From contig DMTA01000354.1 in assembly GCA_003454835.1 (NCBI GenBank), forward strand, positions 1 to 21,214: a DNA stretch of 21,214 nucleotides, given 5' to 3'. The first letter of the stretch is position 1. Each line of letters begins with the position of its first letter. This DNA is from Achromobacter sp. (lineage in GTDB: Bacteria > Pseudomonadota > Gammaproteobacteria > Burkholderiales > Burkholderiaceae_B). Below are positions 7,075 to 15,562 of the stretch, piece by piece. The notes under the pieces were generated by a model. That model was not told where the DNA came from. It worked only from the letters and a program-made list of their open reading frames with translations, and did not search any database. A program made the translations under genes and the position numbers.

Positions 7075-8541
7075 ATGAAGAGTAGGTTCGCAGTCTTGAC
7101 GTCTGTCGCCATGTTGATCACGACAGGCCTAGCGCCGGCGCTCAGTGCATCCTCGCAACACGGCGATCGCCCTACGCTAGCAATGCCGGCCCCCGGTATC
7201 GTCATGCATCCGGAGTACGCCAAGACTATTGGCCGCATGGCGTACGTGTGGGGCTGGCCGATGGTGAACATGCTGAATCGCAACGAGCGGATCACCAAGG
7301 CGCCTCGTCCAGGTCTGCTGGGAGGAGTCCTGCCGGTCGCTCCCCGCGGTCAAGTGGGCATGCTTCACGATTACATACTCCCCGCAGAGACTTTCGTCAC
7401 CTGCCCAAACCAGGACGTTGTCTACGGCCTTGGATTCTTTTCGCTCGATGAAGAACCTGTAATTGCACAAGTGCCGGATTTCGGCGACCGGTTCTGGGTG
7501 TACGCGCTCTACGACCAGCGTACCAATCAGTTCGGTGAGCTTGGCAAGCCATACCAAAGCAAGCCCGGCTTCTATCTACTGGTGGGTCCGAACTGGAAAG
7601 GGGAGAAGCCCGCCGGCGTACAGGCGATCATCCGAAGCCCCACCGCTCTGGCCAACGCCATTCCGCGCATCTTCATGGATGACACGGACGCGGACCGCCA
7701 GGCTATCCAAAAGAGAATCAACCAAGTGGTCTTCTATCCATTGAAGGACTTCGACGGAAAGATGAAGTCGATAGACTGGAAGAGCACCGCCGATATCCCG
7801 AATCCTGGCGCAGACAGCGCTAGTGCTGGAGAAACGCGTTGGGTCGTTCCGGAACAGTTCTTCGATCAATTCAGCCAGGTGCTGGAAATGGTGCCGCCGT
7901 TGCCTGGCGAAGAAGCCATGTATGCGCAGTTCCGCTCGGTGATGGCCGCGGCGGCTAAGGACCCGGCAATCAAGGAAGCGCTGGTGCAAGTCGCCAAGGA
8001 AACCGAGGAGCAGGTGATCACACCGTTCTTCCAGTGGAAGCACAACGGCGCTCCGGCTGGCAATAACTGGAACCGGTCGGTCAACAATGCTCAGACTGGA
8101 CTGGACTACTTCAATCGAACGGGAACGGCCAAGTCGAATATGTTCGACAACCGGCCTACCGAGACCCAGTATTTCTATACCGACTACGACTCTTCCGGAA
8201 CCACCCTGGATGGTGGCCAGCAGTACGAGGTCCGCTTCGCTTCGGGCCAGTTACCGCCCGTCAAAGGTTTTTGGTCCCTCACGCTGTACAACAAACACCA
8301 TCTGTTCAGTCCAAACGACCTCAAGCGGTTCTCGCTGGGCACCAAGAATAAAGATCTAATCCGGGGACCGGATGGATCCGTGACGATCTATGTAGGGCCG
8401 ACCTCGCCTGGCAAGGACAAGGAGCCTAACTGGCTACCTTCGCCTAACGAACCCATTTCGCTATATATCCGCGCCTATTGGGGCGATAAGGGCATCCTCG
8501 ACGGTAGCTGGAAACCTCCCGTCGTCAAAAAGGTTCAGTAA
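7075..8541 (+). CDS. Exported DUF1254/DUF1214 domain protein (first paralog)
   Basis: The 488-residue product starts at the ATG at 7075, preceded by TAGGGAGCGTAAGC. It has a Sec signal peptide with likely cleavage after ALSA near residue 25. A DUF1254 region spans about residues 45-185 and includes the [14 protein letters not shown] and [20 protein letters not shown] stretches. A DUF1214 region fills the last ~110 residues, with [19 protein letters not shown] and [10 protein letters not shown] motifs and a final [11 protein letters not shown]. The two domains occur together in many proteobacterial envelope proteins whose biochemistry is unknown, so no reaction is claimed. It is the first gene of a three-gene plus-strand set, followed after 85 bases by a second, divergent-sequence paralog. 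The frame extends upstream to 6979, but that part lacks a signal-peptide-compatible start. Confidence 0.9.
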   Translation: MKSRFAVLTSVAMLITTGLAPALSASSQHGDRPTLAMPAPGIVMHPEYAKTIGRMAYVWGWPMVNMLNRNERITKAPRPGLLGGVLPVAPRGQVGMLHDYILPAETFVTCPNQDVVYGLGFFSLDEEPVIAQVPDFGDRFWVYALYDQRTNQFGELGKPYQSKPGFYLLVGPNWKGEKPAGVQAIIRSPTALANAIPRIFMDDTDADRQAIQKRINQVVFYPLKDFDGKMKSIDWKSTADIPNPGADSASAGETRWVVPEQFFDQFSQVLEMVPPLPGEEAMYAQFRSVMAAAAKDPAIKEALVQVAKETEEQVITPFFQWKHNGAPAGNNWNRSVNNAQTGLDYFNRTGTAKSNMFDNRPTETQYFYTDYDSSGTTLDGGQQYEVRFASGQLPPVKGFWSLTLYNKHHLFSPNDLKRFSLGTKNKDLIRGPDGSVTIYVGPTSPGKDKEPNWLPSPNEPISLYIRAYWGDKGILDGSWKPPVVKKVQ

Positions 8542-8558
8542 GCGCCCGCATCTGAGAA

Positions 8559-8578
8559 GCGACGGCACCAGCCGTCGC
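8559..8578 (+). other. Intercistronic hairpin between the two DUF1254 genes
   Basis: The arms GCGACGGC and GCCGTCGC pair perfectly across an ACCA loop, 17 bases after the first gene's stop. Only scattered T residues follow (CCGTTGATACGTT). It is therefore more likely an mRNA-stabilising or partial-attenuation element than a full terminator. Confidence 0.6.
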
Positions 8579-8626
8579 CCGTTGATACGTTGGCGTCATG
8601 GCCGCGCCATTTCCAGGAGTCGATTC

Positions 8627-10117
8627 ATGCCCGCTTTGCCCAAACTCTCCTTGTCTGCCGGCCTGCTGCTGGCGGTCCTGGCGCCCTTTGCGTCTGCATC
8701 CGCGCAGTCTGATGCGCCCAGGTCGCCATTGGTCCAACAACTGAACAACGGCAACTGGCTGGACCCCAAAGAGGCCGAGAGCCTGCGGGACGAGCTTTAC
8801 TATCAGCGCGCTATTCACGCCTATATGACCATGTTGCCGGCGCTGAACGTCATCGGCATGCGCGATGGCTCTGAGAAGGAATTTGGCGCCGGCTACAACG
8901 TGCTCCCCATCTGGAAGCAACGTATGGATTCGCGGACGATGGTGCCCACGCCGAATGCCGACGTCATTTATTCCATGAGCTACCTGGATCTGAAGAAGAC
9001 CGGCCCGCTCGTGGTGAATGCGCCTCCGAATGTCATCGGCATGTTCACCGACTTCTTTCAGCGCACCATCACGGACGTTGGCGCTATCGGGCCGGACCGG
9101 GCCCGAGGTGGCCTTTATTTGCTTTTGCCCCCAGATTACGAGGGGCATGTGCCCGCTAGCTACTTCGCTTTCAAATCACCGACATACAACGTCTTCTTGT
9201 TTTTCCGCACGGTGATGGCCAAGGGTGATGGCAAGCCCGATCCAACGCCTGCGGTGAAGAATGCTGAGACGACGAGGGTCTATCCGTTGTGGGCGACGGA
9301 AAAGGACATCAAGCCGATGAGTTTTCCGGACGCGAGCGGCAAGCAGATCAACATGATGTATCCCATCGACAGTACTTATTGGACCAAACTGAAGGAGTTC
9401 GTTGACTACGAGCCGGTGGAAGCCATCGCTCCGGAATTGCGCGGTGTGCTGGCGTCCATCGGCATTATCAAGGGTCAGCCCTTCAAGCCCACCGCGCGGC
9501 AGGATGAACTGCTGAAAAAGGCGGTAGAAACCGCGCCTAAGATGATTTTGGCGAATCGACAGTTGGGGCGCGAGGATAAGCGCAATCTGTATTACAAGGA
9601 TCGATATTACGAAAACACGTGGGCTGGCGGAACGGCTGAATGGATGCAGGATAGCTATCTGGACGTCAATCAGCGCGCGAATTTCTTTCAGTTTGCCTAT
9701 TCCTCCGCGCCCGCTATGGTCATGCATACCACCGGGGCTGGCTCAAAGTACCCCTTCACGGCGCGAGATCAAGAGGGCAACTTCCTGGAGGGCAGCCACA
9801 CCTACAAATTGCGGTTGCCGCCAAATCCACCCGCGGCTCTATTCTGGGCGGTCACCGCGTACAACATCACCGACGGCACGATGCCGCAAACCAAGCAATT
9901 GCTGCCGTCGACCAATGGCTATTACGACATTCCCAAGCAGTCTGATGGCTCTGTAGAGATCTGGTTTGGACCAGAAAAGCCTGATGGCGTCGCCGAAACC
10001 GCGTTCATCCAAACGATTCCCTCTCGTCATTTTCTTGTCGCCCTGCGCTTGTATGGTGCCCAAGACGCCTTCTACGACCAGACGTGGAAGCCGGACGACG
10101 TGGTCAAGGTCAAATGA
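8627..10117 (+). CDS. Exported DUF1254/DUF1214 domain protein (second paralog)
   Basis: The 496-residue product begins at the ATG at 8627 after the ribosome binding site CCAGGAGTCGATTC. A signal peptide is clear: [20 protein letters not shown] with cleavage near residue 25. A DUF1254 region covers about residues 55-190, with the [24 protein letters not shown] stretch in parts recalling the [17 protein letters not shown] stretch of the first paralog. A DUF1214 region lies at the C-terminus, with [27 protein letters not shown] and a final [12 protein letters not shown]. The two neighbours share architecture but little sequence identity by eye, so they are old paralogs rather than a recent duplication. 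Function is unknown in the family. It probably works in the periplasm with its neighbours. The frame opens upstream at 8582 without a binding site. Confidence 0.9.
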   Translation: MPALPKLSLSAGLLLAVLAPFASASAQSDAPRSPLVQQLNNGNWLDPKEAESLRDELYYQRAIHAYMTMLPALNVIGMRDGSEKEFGAGYNVLPIWKQRMDSRTMVPTPNADVIYSMSYLDLKKTGPLVVNAPPNVIGMFTDFFQRTITDVGAIGPDRARGGLYLLLPPDYEGHVPASYFAFKSPTYNVFLFFRTVMAKGDGKPDPTPAVKNAETTRVYPLWATEKDIKPMSFPDASGKQINMMYPIDSTYWTKLKEFVDYEPVEAIAPELRGVLASIGIIKGQPFKPTARQDELLKKAVETAPKMILANRQLGREDKRNLYYKDRYYENTWAGGTAEWMQDSYLDVNQRANFFQFAYSSAPAMVMHTTGAGSKYPFTARDQEGNFLEGSHTYKLRLPPNPPAALFWAVTAYNITDGTMPQTKQLLPSTNGYYDIPKQSDGSVEIWFGPEKPDGVAETAFIQTIPSRHFLVALRLYGAQDAFYDQTWKPDDVVKVK

Positions 10118-10188
10118 TTCCACGCTGCGGCCTTCGACCATCGGTCGATGAGCCGAAGCAATGGCCCGCTATCGATTCGGGGTATGTA

Positions 10189-10992
10189 ATGAATACAGCT
10201 TTGATTAGGTTCGCCGTCATGGTTGCGGTCGCTAGCGTATCGGTAGCGATCTCTGTGGAAGTGTCAGCTCAAACAGACGCCGCCGACTCTGCGGCGCAGG
10301 CCAACAATCCGCTGGCCAATATGACGGCCTTCAACATCCAGAACTATTACATCGGCAGGCAGACGGAAACCGGCGATACCGCCAACCAGTTCTGGCTGCG
10401 TTATGCCCAACCATTCTCCATATCCAAAAGCAATTGGCTGATGCGGGCCTCGCTCCCTGTGAATACGTTCCCAGTGGACAACAGCCACAAGACGGGCATT
10501 GGTGACTTGAATATCTTCACTGCCTATCTCATAGATACCGGGAACCCCGCCGTCAGCTTTGGCATTGGGCCGCAGATCACTGCGCCTACGGCGACCAAGA
10601 AAGAGGTGGGCAGCGAAAAGTGGTCGGCCGGCCTGGTCAACGTATTGTTCGATGCCAGTTCACCGATGTTCCAGTACGGCTATCTGCTGTCTTGGCAGAG
10701 CAGCTTTGCCGGTTCCAGCCGACGCGAAGACGCGAACTTGGTCGCCTTGCAGCCTTTCGCGATGTATCAGCTCGGTGGTGGCACCTATCTGCGCGCGGCG
10801 CCGGTCTGGACTTACAACTTGAAGAACGATGGGTATAGCGTGCCGCTGGGGATAGGGATCGGCCAGGTCTTTAAACGTCAGAAGACCGTCTACAACCTGT
10901 TTGTTGAGCCTCAGTTTGCCGTAGCAAGTCGGGGCCCGGGACAGCCCGATTGGCAGATCTACATGGGTTTGAATATGCAGTTTCCGAATTAA
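10189..10992 (+). CDS. Exported beta-barrel-like outer-membrane protein
   Basis: From the ATG at 10189 (GGGG eight bases upstream) the product is 267 residues. A signal peptide ends near SAQ at residue 25. The mature chain shows alternating polar/hydrophobic strands such as [21 protein letters not shown] and [12 protein letters not shown]. It ends with [11 protein letters not shown], close to the terminal aromatic signature of outer-membrane barrels. Proteins of this look are often labelled transporter or neuromedin-U-like in bacterial genomes, with no tested activity. It lies 71 bases after the second DUF1254 gene in the same direction and is the likely last gene of the operon. An outer-membrane channel paired with two periplasmic proteins is a reasonable working picture, but it is inferred from order only. 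Confidence 0.8.
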   Translation: MNTALIRFAVMVAVASVSVAISVEVSAQTDAADSAAQANNPLANMTAFNIQNYYIGRQTETGDTANQFWLRYAQPFSISKSNWLMRASLPVNTFPVDNSHKTGIGDLNIFTAYLIDTGNPAVSFGIGPQITAPTATKKEVGSEKWSAGLVNVLFDASSPMFQYGYLLSWQSSFAGSSRREDANLVALQPFAMYQLGGGTYLRAAPVWTYNLKNDGYSVPLGIGIGQVFKRQKTVYNLFVEPQFAVASRGPGQPDWQIYMGLNMQFPN

Positions 10993-11337
10993 CGTGACGC
11001 TTCCGTGCGCCCGATGCGGCTGAATTCGCCAGCCGAGTTGCCAATATGCGGCGCGGTGGTGGCCGATATAGCCCGGGGCCGCGCGTTTTGCATTTCTGCG
11101 CTGATCACTTTAGGGTTAGCAAACGCTCTCGGCCGTGGGGGCCAGCGACGGTTCCTGGCCGGAGGCAGACGTTAACCGACGTCCCCACACGCCGCAATTA
11201 GGACCCGCGTACACGGCGGGGCGGCCATGCGTCGTTCCAATCAATGTAAAGGGCTCGAGAAGGCGGGTACCGGCCGGCTGAGCGGCCAGCAAGCGATTCC
11301 TGATCCCAGCCGGTTCGTAGCGCCGGTGCCAACAAAA
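10993..11337. other. Intergenic region between convergent operons
   Basis: About 345 bases separate the barrel-protein gene from the antiporter-like gene, which ends toward it. A CGGCTG/CAGCCG hairpin (11017-11035) lies 25 bases after the barrel gene's stop but has no T-tract. A GGCCAG/CTGGCC inverted repeat lies near 11139-11160 and a GACGT/ACGTC one near 11168-11183. I see no gene, and any termination signal is weak. Confidence 0.5.
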
Positions 11338-12597
11338 TCAAAGAAAAAAGAGAAAAGCCGCGGCAATAACTGTGGGCACCAGCGCGCCCGACAGCAACCC
11401 AAGCATGCTGACGGCGCCGTTCGCAAAAGAGCCGCGAAGCAACGCCACGCCCGCCGGATTGGGAGCATTGGCAATCACTGTCAACCCTCCGCCCGCCACC
11501 GCGCCCGCCACCAGCATGTACTGCGCGTCGACGGAAATCCCGTCGATGAGCGAGCCCAGGTAGGTCAGCGCTGCGTTGTCCGTGATTGCAGTCAGCGCCA
11601 ACGCGCCCACAAACAGCACATTGGGCTCAAGTCCGCTCACGATGGGTTGCAACCACCACTGTTGCATTCCACCCAATACCACCAGACCTGCGAGAAAGAA
11701 GCCCACCAACAACGCCTCCTTGATGATGAGCGGGCTTTGATTGGCTTTGTAAGCCTGCGTGTAACCGATGAAAAACAGGAACAGTCCCAGGAAGATGATC
11801 GGATGGTGCGCGGTGGCTACCACCGCAGCCAGAAAGAACAGGTGCACGGCGATGACGACAGGCGACATCGGCGCGGCGGCATTCTTCATGGGCAGCACAT
11901 CGCCTGAGCGCAGGTAAGGACGCAACAATAGGGTCACGAGCGTGGCATTGACCAGCACGGCCAGCGCCGCCTTCCAACCGAACGTGTTGAACATGAAAGC
12001 GCTATCCCACCCCCACGTCGAGGCCACCATCAAAACGGGTGGCGCCGCATACGACGTCAACGTCCCGCCAATCGAGATGTTCACAAAGAGGACACCCAAA
12101 GCCAGGTACTTCAGCCGCTCCGGCATGTCGCGGTGAAATACCTGCGGCGCCAGCATCATGGCCGCTATCGTCATCGCAGCGGGTTCGGTCACCAGAGATC
12201 CCGCCAGCGGAACCAGCGACAGGCAAAGCCAGGCCTTGGCCGTCTGGTCTTGCACAGGGAGCACCCGCGCAACGCGCTTCACAAGACGCATCACGACGGT
12301 CAGCACCGGCAAAGATGCTGCGATGACCATCACGACGAACACGAAAGCGGGTTCCGTGTAGTTGCGGGATTCGGCATACGCGAGGGCTGTGCCGCCGGGC
12401 GCGGCCAATGCCATCAGGATAAGCAGTATTGCCGCCCAAAAACCAAATACGACTTCCACCTCGCCCAGCAAGTGCAGCAGCCCGCCATGGCGCTTGCTGC
12501 GATGCGCAAGGCGCAGGAAGATCGGCGCCGAGAATGTGTGCAGCAAGGCAATTGCGAAAACCGTGGCGGCGATGATTTCCAGTCCGGACTCTGTCAC
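11338..12597 (-). CDS. Putative Na+/H+ antiporter-type membrane protein
   Basis: The 419-residue protein is almost wholly membrane-embedded, with roughly ten to twelve spans. Its sequence pattern fits the putative Na+/H+ antiporter family often listed as Na_H_antiport_3. Notable pieces are LAGSLVTEPAAMTIAAMMLAP, the GGTLTSYAAPPVLMVA segment, and LTAITDNAALTYLGSLIDG with acidic and asparagine residues inside a span, a usual site for cation binding in antiporters. Translation starts at GTG (12595-12597), eight bases after AGGA. It lies 46 bases after the unrecognised small gene in the same direction and may be co-transcribed with it. The ion specificity is assigned by family only. Confidence 0.75.
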   Translation of the reverse strand: MTESGLEIIAATVFAIALLHTFSAPIFLRLAHRSKRHGGLLHLLGEVEVVFGFWAAILLILMALAAPGGTALAYAESRNYTEPAFVFVVMVIAASLPVLTVVMRLVKRVARVLPVQDQTAKAWLCLSLVPLAGSLVTEPAAMTIAAMMLAPQVFHRDMPERLKYLALGVLFVNISIGGTLTSYAAPPVLMVASTWGWDSAFMFNTFGWKAALAVLVNATLVTLLLRPYLRSGDVLPMKNAAAPMSPVVIAVHLFFLAAVVATAHHPIIFLGLFLFFIGYTQAYKANQSPLIIKEALLVGFFLAGLVVLGGMQQWWLQPIVSGLEPNVLFVGALALTAITDNAALTYLGSLIDGISVDAQYMLVAGAVAGGGLTVIANAPNPAGVALLRGSFANGAVSMLGLLSGALVPTVIAAAFLFFL

Positions 12598-12643
12598 GTT
12601 TCAGTTCCTGTTCTCAAGGGGAAGGACGATGGTGACCCTGGGG

Positions 12644-13138
12644 TCAGACCCGAGTAGACGAGACCCGCGCAACTTCCACCCAGAGTCGTGTCATGACGAC
12701 ATGCCGGACCAGGTCGAAAAGGTGCGCAGGTGCACTGGAGGGCACGAGAACGCGCCGGATGAGCCCTTGCAAGTCTACCCTTACGCACGGCTGCGATGCG
12801 CCCCGTACGCGTTGCCGCGAAAGCGTTCGCAGACGCACCCGGCTCTTTGACGGCATGTCAATTTTCAGTTCGGCGTCTTCAGGAGGGAGCACGGCGTGAT
12901 GCAGCGCATCGAGCGTGGTGCAGACATAGACCGACCCAGGTTTCGACGCATCGTCCTGAATTTTTCGGTTCCATTCCTGCGAACCGACCAATGCTGCGGT
13001 GGAGCCGCGTTTCGGAAGGTCAAAACGAAGGTGGCTGAATTCCAGCAGTTCAATGAATTCCTCAAAGGGAAGTTCGCGAACGACCGTCACCGCCTCGCAT
13101 GGTTGACGGCTGTCCAGATGCCGCTCCAGTTGCTTCAT
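12644..13138 (-). CDS. Hypothetical protein, unrecognised
   Basis: The 164-residue frame starts at the ATG at 13136-13138, preceded by an excellent ribosome binding site (AGGAGGGAG, five bases or fewer from the start), the strongest evidence that it is translated. The N-terminal half looks like an ordinary folded protein: an acidic stretch ELPFEEFIELLEFSHLRF, then a mixed region to about residue 100. The last ~60 residues are rich in Arg and Val with many short hydrophobic runs, so a frameshift or a decayed 3' end is possible. I do not recognise any family and see no signal peptide or membrane span. An intrinsic terminator lies directly upstream, so its transcription comes either from read-through of tctA or from its own start. 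The stop codon lies in a GGGGTCAGACCC motif. Confidence 0.6.
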   Translation of the reverse strand: MKQLERHLDSRQPCEAVTVVRELPFEEFIELLEFSHLRFDLPKRGSTAALVGSQEWNRKIQDDASKPGSVYVCTTLDALHHAVLPPEDAELKIDMPSKSRVRLRTLSRQRVRGASQPCVRVDLQGLIRRVLVPSSAPAHLFDLVRHVVMTRLWVEVARVSSTRV

Positions 13139-13156
13139 CACTCCCTCCTGTAAATC

Positions 13157-13182
13157 AAAAAGGGGGCCAGCCTGTGGCCCCC
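13157..13182 (-). terminator. Intrinsic terminator after tctA
   Basis: On the minus strand the arms GGGGGCCA and TGGCCCCC pair perfectly across a five-base loop, followed by TTTTTGATTT. It starts 28 bases after the tctA stop and ends about 19 bases before the start of the next minus-strand gene, with that gene's ribosome binding site immediately behind it. It should end most tctBA transcripts and let some through. Confidence 0.85.
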
Positions 13183-13209
13183 GCATGGCAGCGCCTCGCC
13201 GGGTCGGGG

Positions 13210-14730
13210 TCAGGCGTTGGCCTGAATTCGCTCGAGCTCACGGACGCGCTTGCGATTGCGTACCGTGGAAAACACCAGCCAGACGGCAAGCGCCAGGATT
13301 GCGTAGACAAAGCCGGCACTGATCGGCCGATCAATAAACACGCTCATACTGCCCCGCGACAACAGCAAGGCGCGGCGGAAGTTCTCTTCGACCATCGGGC
13401 CCAGCACAAAACCCAGCAAGAGCGGCGCGGGGGAAAAGCGCAGCTTCAGGAACAGGTAACCGACCAAGCCCAGCAACAGCACCATGCCCACGTCGAACAG
13501 GTTGTTGTTCGTGCTGTAGACGCCGACACACACGAAGAACAGCGCAGACGGGAAAAGGTATTTGTAGGGGACTTTCAGCAGCTTCGCCCACATGCCGATC
13601 AATGGCAGGTTCATCACGACGAGCATGATGTTGCCGATCCAGAAGCTGGCGATCAGCCCCCAGAACAGATCCGCGTGCTCGGTCACCATCTGCGGGCCCG
13701 GTTGAATCCCGTGAATGATCAGCGCGCCCAGCATCAGGGCCATGACCGAGTCGCCGGGAATGCCGAGACTCATGGTGGGAATGAAGCTCGTCTGCGCGGC
13801 GGAGTTGTTGGCCGCTTCCGGACCTGCCACGCCTTCGATGGCGCCATTGCCAAACCGCTTGGGGGTTTTCGAGACACGCTTCTCAACCGCGTAAGACATG
13901 AACGACGCGATCGTCGCGCCCGTGCCCGGCAGGATACCCAGCACCGCGCCGATCGCGCTGCCGCGCGCGATCGGCATGGTGGATTTCTTGATGTCGCCCG
14001 GTTCCGGCCGCACCGACATCTTCGGACCTGCGCCCACAGTGGTGGCTTTGCCAATGCGATTGACGTTGGCAAAGAAGTCCGCCAGCCCGAAAAGGCCCAT
14101 GGCCAGCGCCACCAGCGGGATGCCGTCGCTCAATTCGATGACTCCGAAGCCGAACCGGATGGTTCCCGTATTCACATCGGTGCCCACGACGCCCAGCAAC
14201 AGCCCTAGAAAGACCATCGCAATGCCCTTGATTGCCGACCCCTTGGCAAGCGTGGCGCCGGCAAACAGACCCAGCATCATCATCGAGAAATATTCCGCGG
14301 GGCCGAATTGAAATGCGACTTCAACCAGCAACGGCGAAAACAGGATCATGATGACGATGCCCACGCTGGCGCCAACAAAGGACGCCATGACCAGCATGAA
14401 CAGGGCCGATCCGGACTTGCCCTGCCGGGCAAGGGGGTTGCCGTCCAGACACGTCACCGCGTGAGACGGCGTGCCAGGCAGGTTCAGCAGAATGCACGTG
14501 ATGCCGCCGCCATACTGCGCGCCGTAGTAGATGCCGGCCAGCATCATGAGCGCCGCGACCGGCGTCATCGCGTACGTCAGCGGCAACAGAATGGATATGG
14601 CCGCCAGCACGCCCATGCCCGGCAACACGCCGATCATGTTGCCCATGAACACGCCAAATAGCGACCACAGCAGGTTTTCCCACTGCAACGCCACGGAAAA
14701 GCCATGCAATACGTTGTCGAAAAGTTCCAT
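13210..14730 (-). CDS. tctA: Tripartite tricarboxylate transporter large membrane subunit TctA
   Basis: At 506 residues this has the usual TctA length. The N-terminal half carries the family hallmarks: [21 protein letters not shown] in parts, then [19 protein letters not shown] and a [12 protein letters not shown] stretch. About a dozen membrane spans follow. A second conserved glycine-rich loop, [20 protein letters not shown], starts near residue 260. TctA forms the transmembrane pathway with TctB and takes a carboxylate from a periplasmic TctC/Bug-type binding protein, driven by an ion gradient. The start ATG lies three bases after the tctB stop, so the two are translationally coupled. No TctC gene accompanies it in the window, so the binding protein must be encoded elsewhere. 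The substrate cannot be read from the sequence. Confidence 0.95.
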   Translation of the reverse strand: MELFDNVLHGFSVALQWENLLWSLFGVFMGNMIGVLPGMGVLAAISILLPLTYAMTPVAALMMLAGIYYGAQYGGGITCILLNLPGTPSHAVTCLDGNPLARQGKSGSALFMLVMASFVGASVGIVIMILFSPLLVEVAFQFGPAEYFSMMMLGLFAGATLAKGSAIKGIAMVFLGLLLGVVGTDVNTGTIRFGFGVIELSDGIPLVALAMGLFGLADFFANVNRIGKATTVGAGPKMSVRPEPGDIKKSTMPIARGSAIGAVLGILPGTGATIASFMSYAVEKRVSKTPKRFGNGAIEGVAGPEAANNSAAQTSFIPTMSLGIPGDSVMALMLGALIIHGIQPGPQMVTEHADLFWGLIASFWIGNIMLVVMNLPLIGMWAKLLKVPYKYLFPSALFFVCVGVYSTNNNLFDVGMVLLLGLVGYLFLKLRFSPAPLLLGFVLGPMVEENFRRALLLSRGSMSVFIDRPISAGFVYAILALAVWLVFSTVRNRKRVRELERIQANA

Positions 14731-14733
14731 GAT

Positions 14734-15219
14734 TCAACCCCAGCGCAGCATCGGAAACTGCAATTGCAGCGCCCAGGAAAACACCACCGCGCCGAACACG
14801 GTCATCGCAAGCGCGAGGATGGCGGCGGACTTTACCGAGTTCGAGGTGTCGCCCAGCGCAGACACGAAAACCAGCGCGAACGTGGCGGGCAGGAATCCCA
14901 GGAAACTGCCCAAAATGATGAACAGCGCGATGCCGCCCGCAATGCACGCCATGCCGCGCACGCGTTCGCGCCGCGTCGGCTGGGGCAGATGTTCGTCCAT
15001 CATGTCTTCCTGCACTTCGTCTGGGTCCGGGCTGAGCGGGACCAGAATGCCGAGCGCGACCAGAAAGCAGCCGACCATCAGGGGGAAATAGCCGGGGCCC
15101 ATTCGCGCCAGTTCCCCGATGTTGTACGAGATCGCTTCAAGAATCGTCAGCGCGCCGCACAGGGCGATGAACGCCCCGCCCCATAAGTCGCGCTTTCTGG
15201 AAAATATGGTGCTGCCCAC
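14734..15219 (-). CDS. tctB: Tripartite tricarboxylate transporter small membrane subunit TctB
   Basis: The 161-residue protein has the four-span layout of TctB: one span at about residues 10-30, one at 35-58, a hydrophilic loop containing an acidic DPDEVQEDMMDEHL stretch, and two to three spans in the C-terminal half. The start is the GTG at 15217-15219, preceded by AGGGGAGCAAGCC. The longer frame up to 15309 adds a non-family extension without a binding site. It is the first gene of the tctBA unit and overlaps its control with the divergent sensor-kinase gene across 343 bases. TctB sequences are poorly conserved, so its location next to TctA is the main support. Confidence 0.9.
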   Translation of the reverse strand: MGSTIFSRKRDLWGGAFIALCGALTILEAISYNIGELARMGPGYFPLMVGCFLVALGILVPLSPDPDEVQEDMMDEHLPQPTRRERVRGMACIAGGIALFIILGSFLGFLPATFALVFVSALGDTSNSVKSAAILALAMTVFGAVVFSWALQLQFPMLRWG

Positions 15220-15357
15220 GGCTTGCTCCCCTGTTTGTTGTCGATGAAGCTCGGCGCACGGGATGCCGCTAGCCGAAAGAGGAGGCACTTTAAGAAGAAC
15301 GCCTTGCAATTCGCTTTCACGAGTGGACAGGCGAAATTCGGGTAAACCAGCAGCGCC

Positions 15358-15426
15358 CGCGTAGAACGTTTACGCGGGGCGCCTGGCGTGAACATAGGTT
15401 CACGCGGGATGTTCATAAAAGTGAAC
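15358..15426. promoter_or_regulatory. Cluster of three dyads in the tctB / sensor-kinase intergenic region
   Basis: Three inverted repeats lie in tandem. CGCGTA and TACGCG (15358-15376) are separated by seven bases. The 20-base dyad GCGTGAACATAGGTTCACGC (15386-15405) has perfect eight-base arms. GTTCA and TGAAC (15411-15426) are separated by six. GTTTACGCGGG at 15368 and GTTCACGCGGG at 15398 are near-identical direct repeats exactly 30 bases apart, close to three helix turns. A set of phased dyads is typical of an enhancer for an NtrC-type activator, and the adjacent regulator is of that class. The binding protein is inferred. Confidence 0.6.
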
Positions 15427-15562
15427 ACCGCACCGCGATTTCTCGCAGAAAACCGGCTTGGCATGAATCTTGTCCAACCGCTTTCCGCTTTCCAATTCTT
15501 GCAACTGCGCCGGCTTACCGGGCCGAGGCATAATCGCCCTTTTACGGTTGCTGGCGCGTCGC

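Noticed and set aside
11017..11035. Terminator of the DUF1254 operon
   Set aside because: There is only a six-pair stem and no T-tract. It may be chance in GC-rich DNA.
13099..14208. A 369-codon plus-strand open frame opposite tctA
   Set aside because: It is antisense to a clear TctA gene, is rich in His, Gln and Arg, and has no family feature. This is a usual shadow in GC-rich DNA.
15459..15474. TGGCATG-AATC-TTGTC, a sigma54-like promoter toward the kinase
   Set aside because: The -24 element is good, but the critical GC of the -12 element is GT, and the direction and distance to the kinase start give no further support.
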